Assembly (NCBI GenBank): GCA_900321035.1 | Contig: ONUH01000004.1 | Span: 113,627 to 177,626 of the forward strand | DNA length: 64,000 bases | From: an uncultured Selenomonadales bacterium | GTDB taxonomy: Bacteria > Bacillota > Negativicutes > Selenomonadales > Selenomonadaceae | Direction: 5' to 3' | Part shown: one piece after another, positions 51,490 to 60,473 of the stretch | Layout of the letters: every line of letters starts with the position of its first letter | Numbering within the stretch: position 1 is the first letter of the stretch | The notes under the pieces: generated by a model | The model's input: the letters and a program-made list of their open reading frames with translations, nothing else | Database searches by the model: none | What the model was told of the DNA's origin: nothing | Position numbers and translations under genes: made by a program

Positions 51490-51711
51490 ATGAGTTTTTT
51501 AGGCAGTATGGAGCTTGATCCGGAATACATGGCGCTGTATGTGGCGGCGGCGGTACTTTCCACCATCGGGCTTGTGATTTTGTTCCGCGAGAGCCGGGCG
51601 CGAAAGAAAGCCTTGGAAGAAGAAAAGGCGGCCTTCGAGGCGGAAAAGGAACGCGAGAAGCAGGAGCGGGAGAAACGGGCGAAGCGCGCGGCGAAGAAGA
51701 AGAGGCATTGA
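51490..51711 (+). CDS. Small membrane protein with basic coiled-coil tail (73 aa)
   Basis: One membrane helix (YMALYVAAAVLSTIGLVILF, residues about 14-33) followed by an uninterrupted Lys/Glu/Arg/Ala helix to the end. ATG 51490 with GAGGGG upstream. It is 19 bases before the U32 gene and probably co-transcribed. No family recognised. Confidence 0.7.
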   Translation: MSFLGSMELDPEYMALYVAAAVLSTIGLVILFRESRARKKALEEEKAAFEAEKEREKQEREKRAKRAAKKKRH

Positions 51712-51730
51712 ATGGATTTAGGAGAAAATC

Positions 51731-54235
51731 ATGGTTGAGCTTTTGGCGCCGGCGGGCAGCCGGGAGGCTTTGGCTGCCGCCGTGGAAAACGGCGCCGACG
51801 CGGTATATTTGGCGGGCAATCGGTTCGGCGCGCGGGCCTACGCGGAGAATTTCGATGAGGCGGCGATGCGCGAGGCGATCCGGTACGCGCATCTTCGCGG
51901 CGTCGCGGTACATGTCACAGTGAATACGGCGGTGGACGATACGGAGCTTTCCGGCCTTGCCGATTATCTTCGCTTTTTGGAGGAAGCGGGGGCGGACGCG
52001 GTCTTGGTACAGGACCTCGGCGTCGCGCGTTTAGCTCGGGAGGTTGCGCCGGGGCTTCCGCTGCATGCCAGCACGCAGATGACGGTGCACAATCTGGCGG
52101 GCGTCCGCGCGTTGGAGGATTTGGGTTTTTCCCGCGTGGTGCTGTCGCGGGAAATGACTTTGGACGAGATGCGGAAGATTTGTGGGGCGAGCCGCGCGGA
52201 AATCGAGGTCTTCGCTCACGGCGCGCTCTGCGTCTGCTATTCCGGTCAATGTCTGATGAGCAGCATGATCGGCGGACGGTCGGGAAACCGGGGCCGCTGC
52301 GCCCAGCCATGCCGCCTGCCTTATGCGTTGGTGGACGAGAACGGCGAGGATGCGACGGGCGGCACGGCGGGAAAGTATCTGCTGTCGCCCCGCGATCTGA
52401 AAACGATGGATTTGCTGCCGGAGTTAATGGAGGCGGGCGTCGCGTCGCTGAAACTGGAAGGGCGCATGAAGCGGCCCGAGTACGTGGCGGTGGCCGTGTC
52501 GGCGTATCGGGGCGCGATTGACCGCGCGCTCTCGGGCGAAACGGACGGCGCGGCGGCGCGGGAGGCAAACCGCCGCTTGGCGCAGATTTTCAACCGCGAT
52601 TTCACGACGGCGTATCTTTTGAAAAATCCCGGAAAGGAAATGATGAGCGACAGGCGGCCGAACAATCGCGGACTGCTCGTCGGGCGCGTCATTTCCTACG
52701 ACGCGGGGGAAAAACGTGTGCGCGTGAAGCTGACGGAATCGCTGGCCGTCGGCGACCAGGCGGACGTATGGGTGAAGACCGGCGGGCGCGTGACGGAGAC
52801 GGTGCGGGAGATGAAGGACGCGCGCGGGCGGGAAATCGCACGCGGCGCGGCGGGGGACGAGGTGACTTTCCCGATTGCGCGGGCGGCGCATCCCCACGAC
52901 CGCGTTTTCTGCGTCTATGACGCGGCGCTGACCGAGGAGGCGCGGGCGTCCTATACGGGAGCGGGAAAGCGCCGGATTCCCGTGCGGCTGACCGTGAAGG
53001 CGGCGGTGGGCGAGCCGTTTTTCATTGCGGCAGAGGCGGACGGCGCGCTGGGCGAGGCGAAGTCCGGGTACATCTGCCCGCAGGCGGAAAAGCGGCCGCT
53101 GACGCGGGAAACGCTGGAAAAACAGATGGAACGCATGGGAACGACGGCGTACGCGCTGGAATCTTTAGAGGCGGAAATCGGGGACGGCGTGATGGTCCCC
53201 ATGAGCGTAATGAACGAGACGCGGCGCGAGGCCTTGGCCCGACTGGACGAGGCGCGGCTGGCGCGTTTCGCGGAGAAACGGGCGGAAACGGCGGCGCGGG
53301 CGTCCGGGTCTGCGCGGACGGAAAAGAAAGAGGCTTTCAGACGGGAAAAGGACGCCGCGCCAAAGCTGGTTGTCCATGCCGATACGCCTGAAAAGGCGCG
53401 GGCTGCGGCAGAGGCCGGGGCGGATGGCGTTCTCTACGGCGGCGACGCCTATGACCATCATCTGATTACGCCGAAGGAATACAAAGAAGTGTGGGAATTT
53501 TTGCGAGGCGCGGGGCGGATCGTATCGCTGGCGACGCCGCGCATTTTGCGGGAAAGCTTCCTGCCGTCTGTCGCGGCGCTTCTGCGCGCGCTTTCGGAGG
53601 CGCCCGCCGACGAGATATACGTCCATCACCTCGGCGCGCTCCGCATTGTGCGCGAATACACCGAGCTTCCCGTTGTCAGCGATTTTTCGCTGCTGGCGTA
53701 CAACGCTTTGGCGGTGCGGGAGCTTGCGGAGCTCGGGTTTTCGAGGGCGACGCTTTCGCCGGAGCTGAATTTTTCGCAGATAGAGGCTTTGGCGGCGAAG
53801 AGCGCGCTGCCGCTGGAATGTATCGTTCACGGCCGCATCGAGCTGATGGTATCGGCGTATTGCGCGCCGGGGAGTTTTGTCGGCAACGTCGGGAGCGGCG
53901 CTTGCTCCGCGCCCTGCGCCCACGGAACTTATTTCCTGAAGGACCGCACAGGCGCGCTTTTCCCCGTCGTGACGGACGCGGGCTGCCAGATGCACGTTTT
54001 GAACTCGAAGCAGCTGAGCGCGCTGCCCCACGCGGGCCGTTTCGCGCGGATAGGCGTCGACCGCCTGCGCATCGACGGACGCTATATGACGGCGAAGGAA
54101 ATCGGCGAGATCGTGCGCGGGTATCGGGAGTTCCTGCTGTGCGGCGAGGAGCTTTCGGAGGCGCAGAAGGAACGGGCGCGCCGCATCGAAGGCGGAGAGG
54201 TCACGCGCGGCCATTATTTCAGGGGCGTGCTGTGA
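51731..54235 (+). CDS. U32 family peptidase / RlhA-like protein
   Basis: 834 aa. N-terminal U32 barrel with LLAPAGSREALAAAVENGADAVYLAG and the U32 signature FAHGALCVCYSGQCLMSS (residues about 160-177), a Cys cluster (CVCYSGQC, CAQPCR) that in RlhA-type relatives supports iron-sulfur binding, a central DUF3656-type region (about 300-480), and a second barrel half with CAPGSFVGNVGSGACSAPC. U32 proteins include collagenase-like enzymes and the 23S rRNA hydroxylase RlhA; this two-part form is closer to the latter, but activity cannot be told from sequence. Confidence 0.9.
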   Translation: MVELLAPAGSREALAAAVENGADAVYLAGNRFGARAYAENFDEAAMREAIRYAHLRGVAVHVTVNTAVDDTELSGLADYLRFLEEAGADAVLVQDLGVARLAREVAPGLPLHASTQMTVHNLAGVRALEDLGFSRVVLSREMTLDEMRKICGASRAEIEVFAHGALCVCYSGQCLMSSMIGGRSGNRGRCAQPCRLPYALVDENGEDATGGTAGKYLLSPRDLKTMDLLPELMEAGVASLKLEGRMKRPEYVAVAVSAYRGAIDRALSGETDGAAAREANRRLAQIFNRDFTTAYLLKNPGKEMMSDRRPNNRGLLVGRVISYDAGEKRVRVKLTESLAVGDQADVWVKTGGRVTETVREMKDARGREIARGAAGDEVTFPIARAAHPHDRVFCVYDAALTEEARASYTGAGKRRIPVRLTVKAAVGEPFFIAAEADGALGEAKSGYICPQAEKRPLTRETLEKQMERMGTTAYALESLEAEIGDGVMVPMSVMNETRREALARLDEARLARFAEKRAETAARASGSARTEKKEAFRREKDAAPKLVVHADTPEKARAAAEAGADGVLYGGDAYDHHLITPKEYKEVWEFLRGAGRIVSLATPRILRESFLPSVAALLRALSEAPADEIYVHHLGALRIVREYTELPVVSDFSLLAYNALAVRELAELGFSRATLSPELNFSQIEALAAKSALPLECIVHGRIELMVSAYCAPGSFVGNVGSGACSAPCAHGTYFLKDRTGALFPVVTDAGCQMHVLNSKQLSALPHAGRFARIGVDRLRIDGRYMTAKEIGEIVRGYREFLLCGEELSEAQKERARRIEGGEVTRGHYFRGVL

Positions 54236-54241
54236 GGAACC

Positions 54242-54390
54242 GCTGAACAAGTCCCGTCGTGCCAGTGCCGGCCCTTTTTCCGTCATGCTGTGTCAAAGTG
54301 CTCTCGACGTAGCGCTGCTGCTACGACTTCGAGCACTTTTCCTTGCCTGACGAAAAAAATTCTCGGCTTGGCGCGACTTGACTTATTCAT
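54242..54390 (-). repeat. Palindromic repeat, family B, copy 2
   Basis: Between the U32 gene and mutS2. Read on the minus strand it follows copy 1 block by block: GTCAAGTCG, TTTTTCGTCAGGCAAGGAAA, TCGTAGCAGCAGCGCTACG, CATGACGGAAAAAGGGCCGG, GGGACTTGTTC. Its centre is a GTAGCAGCAGCGCTAC palindrome. Confidence 0.8.
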
Positions 54391-54416
54391 CGGTCCCTCG
54401 TGAAAAGGGATAAACT

Positions 54417-56792
54417 ATGAAAAATGAAACTTTACGGACACTCGAATATGAAAAGATTCTCGCATTGCTGGCGGCGGAGGCCGGGTCGTTTTTGGGCAAG
54501 GAGGCCGCCGCGGCGCTTTTGCCGTCCTCGGACTTCGACGAGGTGGAGGAGCGGCTGAATGAGACGGCGGAGGCGCGGGACGTCTTAGCTGTTTCTTCGC
54601 CGCCTCTCGGCGCGATTCGCGACGTCCGCGCCGCGCTGAAAAAGGCGGCGATGGACGCGACGCTGGAAATCGAGGAGCTTTCCGACGTGACCAGCGTCCT
54701 CTATGCGACGCGGGAGGCCAAGCGGTTTTTCAAGGAGCTTTCGCCCGACCTGGCGCCGACGCTGAAGGAACGGGCGAGAGCGCTGGAAATCTTGGGGCAG
54801 CTTGAAAACCGCCTCGGCAACGCCATCGACGAGCACGGCGCGCTCCGCGACGACGCCAGCGTGACGCTGGCCAAGCTCCGCCGGGGCATCCGCGTCGCGC
54901 AGCAGAAGATCAAGGACGCGCTTTCCTCGATGGTCCACTCCACGACGCAGCAGAAATATTTGCAGGACGCCATCGTCACAATGCGCGGGGACCGCTATGT
55001 GATCCCCGTCAAGCAGGAATACAGGCAGGCGGTGCCGGGCATCGTGCACGACCAGTCCGCCACCGGCGCGACGCTTTTCATCGAGCCGATGGAGGTCGTT
55101 TCGCTGAACAACGACGTCAAGGAGCTGACGCTTTCGGAGCGGCAGGAGGTCGCGCGCATCCTGCGCGGGCTGTCCGCCGACGTCGTGCGGAACGCCGACG
55201 TGCTGAAGGAGAACCTCGCGATCCTGGCGGGGCTGGATTTCGCTTTCGCGAAGGCGCGGCTGGCGAGAAAGCTCCGCGCTTCGCGACCGGAGATGAACCG
55301 GGAAGGGCGCGTGCATATTGAAAAGGCGCGTCACCCGCTGATTCCGGATGAGAAGGTCGTGCCGATTGATTTGACCATAGGCGGCGATTTTCGCATGCTT
55401 CTCGTCACCGGTCCGAACACCGGCGGCAAGACCGTCAGCATGAAGACGCTGGGGCTGCTTTCGCTGATGGCGCAGTCCGGGCTTTTCGTGCCCGCCGCCG
55501 CCGGCTCGGAGATGACGGTGTATCGGGAAATCTACGCAGACGTCGGCGACGAGCAGAGCATCGAGCAGAGCCTTTCGACGTTTTCCTCCCACATGAGCCA
55601 TATCGTGAAAATCCTCGGCGAGGCGGAACGGGACGACCTGCTGCTCCTCGACGAGATCGGCGCGGGCACCGACCCGGAGGAGGGCGCGGCGCTCGCCATG
55701 GCGATCTTGGAGCGGCTGCTGGAAATCGGCGCTTCCGTGGTCGCCACCACGCATTATTCCGATTTGAAGACCTTCGCCTACACGCGGAAGGGCGTGGAAA
55801 ATGCCTGCGTAGAGTTCGACGCGGAGACGCTGCGTCCGACGTACCGGCTGCTGCTCGGCATTCCCGGCGCGAGCAACGCTTTTGCCATCGGCGCGCGGCT
55901 CGGGCTGGCGAAGTCGATCCTGCTTCGCGCCGAGGCTTTGATCCGCGCCGACCACGCGCAGTTCGAGAAGGTCGTCGGCGCGCTGGAGCGGGAAAAGATT
56001 CTCTACGAGCAGAAGAACGCGGAAATCGCCGAGCGCAGCGCGCGGGCGAAGGAATTGGAAGAAAAATGGCAAAAGCTGAAGGACGAGGTCTCTCGGAAAA
56101 AGACCGAGATCCTGAAAAACGCCAAGAACGAGGGCGCGGCGCTGGTAAGGCGTACGCGGCGCGAGGCAGAGGAGATCATCAAGAGCCTGAAGGAGCAGGC
56201 GAAGGAGCAGGATGAGAAAGCCCGCGGCGCGGCGATGCAGGACGCCCGGGGCAGGCTCCGCGACATGGCAGACGAAGTGCGGCCCGGCTTCTCGTCGAAT
56301 CCCGCTTACCGGGAGAAGGTGGACGCCGCTTCCTTGCAGGCGGGGGATGAAATCTACGTCGTTTCCCTCGACCAGAAGGGGACGGTGCTGGAAACGAAGG
56401 GGAAGGAAATCTTCGTGCAGCTGGGCGGCATGACCGCGACGGTCAAAGCGGACGCCTGCCGGTTCGTCGCCCGGGCGAAAAAGGAAAAGCCGGAGAAGGG
56501 GCGCGGCGCGGCGGTTGCCTCCGGCGCGCTGCTGGAAAAGGCTGCTTCCGTGCACCGGGAAATCGACATTCGCGGCTGCCTTGTGGACGAGGGCGAGCAG
56601 CTTGTCTCGAAATTCATTGACGATGCGCAGCTCGCGGGACTGAAGGAAATCCTCGTCATCCACGGCAAGGGGACCGGCGCGCTTCGCAAAGGCATCCATG
56701 AATATCTGAAGGCGCATAAAAGCGTCCGTTCTTTCGTTTTCGCCGATATGGACGAGGGCGGGCTCGGCGCGACGGTGGTAAAGCTCAAATAA
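54417..56792 (+). CDS. mutS2: Endonuclease MutS2
   Basis: 791 aa MutS-family ATPase; in Firmicutes it suppresses recombination or rescues stalled ribosomes. Walker A GPNTGGKTVSMK (about residue 335), Walker B LLLLDEIGAGTDPEEG, ABC-type STFSSHMSHI, a long coiled coil (about 520-620), KOW-like linker, and the C-terminal Smr nuclease domain with IDIRGCLVDEG and VIHGKGTGALR. The first domain of MutS is absent, as expected for MutS2. ATG 54417 with AAAGGG upstream. Confidence 0.95.
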   Translation: MKNETLRTLEYEKILALLAAEAGSFLGKEAAAALLPSSDFDEVEERLNETAEARDVLAVSSPPLGAIRDVRAALKKAAMDATLEIEELSDVTSVLYATREAKRFFKELSPDLAPTLKERARALEILGQLENRLGNAIDEHGALRDDASVTLAKLRRGIRVAQQKIKDALSSMVHSTTQQKYLQDAIVTMRGDRYVIPVKQEYRQAVPGIVHDQSATGATLFIEPMEVVSLNNDVKELTLSERQEVARILRGLSADVVRNADVLKENLAILAGLDFAFAKARLARKLRASRPEMNREGRVHIEKARHPLIPDEKVVPIDLTIGGDFRMLLVTGPNTGGKTVSMKTLGLLSLMAQSGLFVPAAAGSEMTVYREIYADVGDEQSIEQSLSTFSSHMSHIVKILGEAERDDLLLLDEIGAGTDPEEGAALAMAILERLLEIGASVVATTHYSDLKTFAYTRKGVENACVEFDAETLRPTYRLLLGIPGASNAFAIGARLGLAKSILLRAEALIRADHAQFEKVVGALEREKILYEQKNAEIAERSARAKELEEKWQKLKDEVSRKKTEILKNAKNEGAALVRRTRREAEEIIKSLKEQAKEQDEKARGAAMQDARGRLRDMADEVRPGFSSNPAYREKVDAASLQAGDEIYVVSLDQKGTVLETKGKEIFVQLGGMTATVKADACRFVARAKKEKPEKGRGAAVASGALLEKAASVHREIDIRGCLVDEGEQLVSKFIDDAQLAGLKEILVIHGKGTGALRKGIHEYLKAHKSVRSFVFADMDEGGLGATVVKLK

Positions 56793-56799
56793 AGGAAAC

Positions 56800-56947
56800 A
56801 ACGAACAAGTCCCTTCGGTCCATGCCGGTTCTTTTTCCGCCATGCCGCGTTAGATGCTGTTCGACGTAGCGGTGCTACGCCTTCACAGCATCTTCCTTGC
56901 CTGACGAAAAAATCCCTCGACATGGCCTCGAATTGACTTATTCGTTG
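56800..56947 (-). repeat. Palindromic repeat, family B, copy 3
   Basis: Between mutS2 and folP. Flanked by an exact 12-base inverted repeat (GGAAACAACGAA at 56794-56805, TTCGTTGTTTCC at 56941-56952). Same internal blocks as copies 1 and 2, with centre GGCGTAGCACCGCTACGTC. Confidence 0.82.
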
Positions 56948-56959
56948 TTTCCAAAACGA

Positions 56960-56996
56960 AAAAAGCTTTGGGAATGTTTTGACCCAAAGCTTTTTC
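56960..56996. terminator. Terminator of mutS2
   Basis: AAAAAGCTTTGGG / CCCAAAGCTTTTT, 13 perfect pairs with ten-base loop, ending in T5 on the plus strand and T-rich on the minus strand. Confidence 0.9.
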
Positions 56997-57057
56997 TGCT
57001 TTATTTGGTTTGTGCTTTCTGCTATACTTTTCACAACAGGCGACGGAAGGAAGAGAA

Positions 57058-57933
57058 ATGGCAGTGCGGGAGAAAAGAATAGTCCGGCGGGCGCGGCGGG
57101 AATATCAATTCCGCGACGGAAAACGGCTCGTCCTTGGAGAGCGGACGCTGGTGATGGGGATCCTGAACGTGACGCCGGATTCCTTTTCCGACGGCGGGCT
57201 GTGGAACACGCCGGAAAAGGCGATAGCGCGGGCGCGTCAGATGGTCGAGGACGGCGCGGACATCATCGACGTGGGCGCGGAGTCGTCGCGTCCGGGTTTC
57301 GTGCCGATGTTGGCGGCGGAGGAAACGGCGCGGCTGCGTCCGTTTTTGGAAGCGCTCCTGCCGGAGATTTCCGTGCCCGTTTCCGTGGACACCTTCAAGG
57401 CGGAAACGGCGGCGATGGCGGCGGAGCTCGGCGTCCACATCCTGAACGACATCTGGGGATTGCAATATGAAAAAGAACCGGGACGCATGGCGGAGGCCGC
57501 GGCAAAATATGATTTGCCCGTAATCGTCATGCACAATCAGTCGGGGACGGACTACGACAAGGATATCATTGAAGCCATGAAAGACTTCTTCCGGGAAAGC
57601 CGCCGCGTCGCAAAGGCGGCGGGCGTGGCCGAGGACAGGCTGATTCTCGATCCTGGCGTGGGCTTCGGCAAGACGGCGGAACAGAATCTCGTCGTGCAGC
57701 GCCGTCTGGCGGAGCTTGCATCCTGGGACGACGAGGACTGGCCGATTCTCTTGGGCGTCAGCCGCAAGAGCTTCATCGGCGCGGCGCTCGGTCTTCCGGT
57801 GGAGGAGCGCATGGAGGCCACGGGCGCGGCCTGCGTGCTTGGCGTCGCGGCGGGGGCGAGCATTGTGCGCGTGCATGACGTGAAGCCCATCGCCCGTATG
57901 TGCCGCATGGCGGACGCTATTCTCGCAAGTTGA
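57058..57933 (+). CDS. folP: Dihydropteroate synthase
   Basis: 291 aa TIM barrel joining p-aminobenzoate to dihydropterin pyrophosphate. Signatures VMGILNVTPDSFSDGG (residues about 31-46) and IDVGAESSRPG (about 71), then LNDIWG, GVSRKSFIG and RVHDVKP. ATG 57058 has GGAAGGAAG upstream. First gene of folP-folB-folK, three steps of folate synthesis. Slightly long N-terminus with a basic stretch. Confidence 0.96.
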   Translation: MAVREKRIVRRARREYQFRDGKRLVLGERTLVMGILNVTPDSFSDGGLWNTPEKAIARARQMVEDGADIIDVGAESSRPGFVPMLAAEETARLRPFLEALLPEISVPVSVDTFKAETAAMAAELGVHILNDIWGLQYEKEPGRMAEAAAKYDLPVIVMHNQSGTDYDKDIIEAMKDFFRESRRVAKAAGVAEDRLILDPGVGFGKTAEQNLVVQRRLAELASWDDEDWPILLGVSRKSFIGAALGLPVEERMEATGAACVLGVAAGASIVRVHDVKPIARMCRMADAILAS

Positions 57934-58021
57934 ATTTGGTTTTTTGTTTGCATGGAATATTTGTGAAGTAAGAAAGTTAGAAATTTTTATTTTAGAATTT
58001 TGCAGAAGGAGAGGCGCTGTT

Positions 58022-58396
58022 ATGGTGGACAAGGTGGAATTGAAGGGCATGGAGTTTTTCGGCTATCACGGCTGCATGAAAGAGGAACGCGCCATCGGGC
58101 AGCGGTTTTATGTGGACGTGATCATGTATCTCGACCTCGCTCCGGCGGGAAAATCCGACGATCTGAAAAAGACGGTGAACTACGCCGACGTGTTTGCCGA
58201 GGCGCGGGCCATCGTCGAGGGAGAGCCGTACACGCTGCTGGAGGCCGTGGCGGAGCGCATCGCCGAAGTCCTCTTGGAGAAGCATCCGCTGATTGAGCGT
58301 CTGAAGGTCACCGTACACAAGCCGTACGCGCCGATTCCCGGAAAATTCGCCGACGCGGCGGTAACGATCCGCAGGGCGCGTCCAAAAAATGCGTGA
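58022..58396 (+). CDS. folB: Dihydroneopterin aldolase
   Basis: 124 aa. Cleaves dihydroneopterin to 6-hydroxymethyl-dihydropterin. FFGYHGCMKEER (substrate Glu), VNYADVF and SLLE-like YTLLEAVAERIAEVLL, plus the Lys in KPYAPIPG. ATG 58022 behind GAAGGAGAGG. Overlaps folK by eight bases. Confidence 0.95.
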   Translation: MVDKVELKGMEFFGYHGCMKEERAIGQRFYVDVIMYLDLAPAGKSDDLKKTVNYADVFAEARAIVEGEPYTLLEAVAERIAEVLLEKHPLIERLKVTVHKPYAPIPGKFADAAVTIRRARPKNA

Positions 58397-58913
58397 GGTC
58401 CGTGCCGCCTATCTGAGTCTCGGCGCGAACCTGGGGAACCGGGAAGAAACGCTGCGGGAAGCGGTGCGGCGGATTGGTGCGGCGGAGGGCGTCGAAATTG
58501 TCGCTGTTTCCTCCGTCTATGAAACGGAGCCGTGGGGCAGGATCGATCAGCCGCGGTTTTTGAATCTCGCCGTCGCCGTTGAAACGACGCTTTCGCCGGA
58601 GGCGCTTTTGGCGCTGACGCAAAGCATAGAAAATGCGTTGGGGCGCGTTCGGCATGAGCGATGGGGCGCGCGTACCATCGACATAGACGTCCTCTGTTTC
58701 GAGGGCGTTGAGAGAAATACGCCGGAACTGACGCTGCCGCATCCGTATATGACGGAGCGCGCCTTCGTCCTCGTGCCGCTGGCGGAAATCGCGCCCGCGT
58801 TGTCTGTAAAGGGGAAGACCGTCGAGGCGTGGCGTGACGCGACGGGTTCCGAGGGCGTAACGCGCGTCACGGAAAATGAGCAGCAAAAAAAAGAACCGCA
58901 GTCTTTGTCGTAA
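58389..58913 (+). CDS. folK: 2-amino-4-hydroxy-6-hydroxymethyldihydropteridine diphosphokinase
   Basis: 174 aa HPPK. Family start AYLSLGANLGNREETL, SSVYETEPWG, FLNLAVAVET, and the ATP/Mg site RWGARTIDIDVL. ATG 58389 inside the folB end, a typical coupled arrangement. The C-terminus runs into the following terminator. Confidence 0.95.
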   Translation: MREVRAAYLSLGANLGNREETLREAVRRIGAAEGVEIVAVSSVYETEPWGRIDQPRFLNLAVAVETTLSPEALLALTQSIENALGRVRHERWGARTIDIDVLCFEGVERNTPELTLPHPYMTERAFVLVPLAEIAPALSVKGKTVEAWRDATGSEGVTRVTENEQQKKEPQSLS

Positions 58914-58929
58914 AGACTGCGGTTCTTTG
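58890..58929. terminator. Bidirectional terminator between folK and the DUF815 gene
   Basis: AAAGAACCGCAGTCTTT and AAAGACTGCGGTTCTTT are exact complements (17 pairs) around GTCGT. The left arm overlaps the last folK codons. Convergent genes lie on both sides. Confidence 0.92.
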
Positions 58930-58932
58930 TCG

Positions 58933-60192
58933 TCACAGTTGTTTTTGTTTGTCGTCCTTCATCTGCCCCAAATAATGCGTGACGAATTGCTGGGCCGTTC
59001 TGCCGTTTCGGCCCGAGTGCTCCAACTCCCAGCGCTGGCCCAGGATGCGAAGCTCCTCCGGCGGCAGGATGACGCCGTTGGCCCGGAGATGATAGTCGAT
59101 GATGGCCAGATACTCGTTTTGGTTGGGGGAGCGGTAGTTGATGATGAGACCGAAGCGGTCGGACAGGGAAATGGTCTCGTTCATGCTGTCGGCCTTGTAG
59201 AGCTCGTCCTGCCCCGCGTCGCGGTCCCGCCACGTTTCCTTGATCAGGTGGCGGCGGTTGGAGGTGGCATAAATCAGCACGTTTTCGGGGCGGGATTCGA
59301 CGCCGCCCTCAATGGTGGATTTCAGATACTTGTATTCGGGCTCGGTTTCCTCGAAGGAAAGGTCGTCAAGGAAGATGATGAAATGCTTGGAGGCAAAGCG
59401 CCGCAATTCGTCCATGATGCGCGGCAGGCTCGAAAGCTGCGGTTTGGTAATCTGCACGAGACGCAGTCCCATGGAAAAGTATTCGTTGGCCAGCGCCTTG
59501 ACTGAGGAGGATTTGCCCGTGCCGCGCGCGCCGACGAGCAGCACGTTGTTTGCCGGACGGCCTGCCAAAAACGCCAGCGTGTTGCTTTGCAGTGCCTTTT
59601 TTTGTTCCATGTAGCCGATCAGGTCGATGAAACGGATTGGTTCGAAATGGCGGATGCCCATGAGGCCGGTTTCGTCGTCCCAGCGGAACGCGTGGTAAGC
59701 GGAAATATCGCCGCAGCCGATGCGCAGGTAGTATTCCGCCAGCGCGTCCGCCAGTTCTGCGGGCGTCCACGGACGGTCCAGCACGCCGCGCAAACCGGCG
59801 ACGCCCGGCGTTACCGTGGGGCAGCCCGGCTGATAGTCGTCCAGCATGGAGATGGACAAATACGCGCTGGGGCGCTCACGGAGCAACGGCTCCAATACTT
59901 CGATGTCGTGCGTGAAGGCTTCCCGAAGGCTTGTCGAAATGTGTCCCTTGGTGCTTTCGACGCTTCGCGCCACGATGTTGTCGTTGTTGGCGAGGCGATG
60001 GAGGATATAGGCGCGCAGAAGGTTCCCCTTGAGGCCCAGTTCTTCCGCGGCGTCAATCAGGCGCGAGGCAAACTCGAACTGCATTTTGTCGTTCCCAGGT
60101 TCCTCCAGGTACGCCGCAAGACATTTCAGCACGTCGTCGTCCAGCAGGGAGCGGCAGATGAGAAGCTCGTAGAGATGCGGTTTCTTTTTCAT
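58933..60192 (-). CDS. DUF815-type P-loop ATPase
   Basis: 419 aa AAA-like ATPase. N-terminal helical region (residues 1-175), Walker A GARGTGKSSSVKAL (about 230), Walker B HFIIFLDDLSFEE (about 270), sensor ATSNRRHL, arginine-rich lid, C-terminal helical part. The start MKKKPHLYELL at 60192 is chosen over an earlier in-frame ATG because AAAGGACG precedes it and the extra leader looks random. Widespread in bacteria, function unknown. Confidence 0.9.
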   Translation of the reverse strand: MKKKPHLYELLICRSLLDDDVLKCLAAYLEEPGNDKMQFEFASRLIDAAEELGLKGNLLRAYILHRLANNDNIVARSVESTKGHISTSLREAFTHDIEVLEPLLRERPSAYLSISMLDDYQPGCPTVTPGVAGLRGVLDRPWTPAELADALAEYYLRIGCGDISAYHAFRWDDETGLMGIRHFEPIRFIDLIGYMEQKKALQSNTLAFLAGRPANNVLLVGARGTGKSSSVKALANEYFSMGLRLVQITKPQLSSLPRIMDELRRFASKHFIIFLDDLSFEETEPEYKYLKSTIEGGVESRPENVLIYATSNRRHLIKETWRDRDAGQDELYKADSMNETISLSDRFGLIINYRSPNQNEYLAIIDYHLRANGVILPPEELRILGQRWELEHSGRNGRTAQQFVTHYLGQMKDDKQKQL

Positions 60193-60286
60193 GGAGACCG
60201 TCGTCCTTTCATTGCGTGTTGTCTGGTTTGCCTTTATAGTAGGGCTTTTGCCTTGCGCCGTCAATAGGCAATCTGTTTTCGCGCAG

Positions 60287-60314
60287 AAAAAAACCGCCTG
60301 CGATTGCAGACGGT
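60287..60314 (-). terminator. Terminator of tRNA-Pro(CGG)
   Basis: On the minus strand ACCGTCTGC / GCAGGCGGT stem with AATC loop, followed by seven T. It lies 15 bases after the tRNA. Confidence 0.88.
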
Positions 60315-60328
60315 CTTGCTTTCAAAAG

Positions 60329-60405
60329 TGGTCGGGATGACAGGGTTCGAACCTGCGGCCTCATCGTCCCGAACGATGCGCGCTACCAAACTGCGCCACA
60401 TCCCG
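60329..60405 (-). tRNA. tRNA-Pro (anticodon CGG)
   Basis: 77 nt with encoded CCA. Acceptor CGGGATG/CATCCCG, D-arm GCGC/GCGC, anticodon stem CATCG/CGATG with loop TTCGGGA (CGG), and T-arm GCAGG-TTCGAAC-CCTGT are all good. Second proline tRNA in the window. Confidence 0.97.
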
Positions 60406-60473
60406 ACGACAGAATGATTATACGCCATGCTTCGCGAAAAAGCAAGGGTTTTTTGAAAAAAGAATAATTCCCG

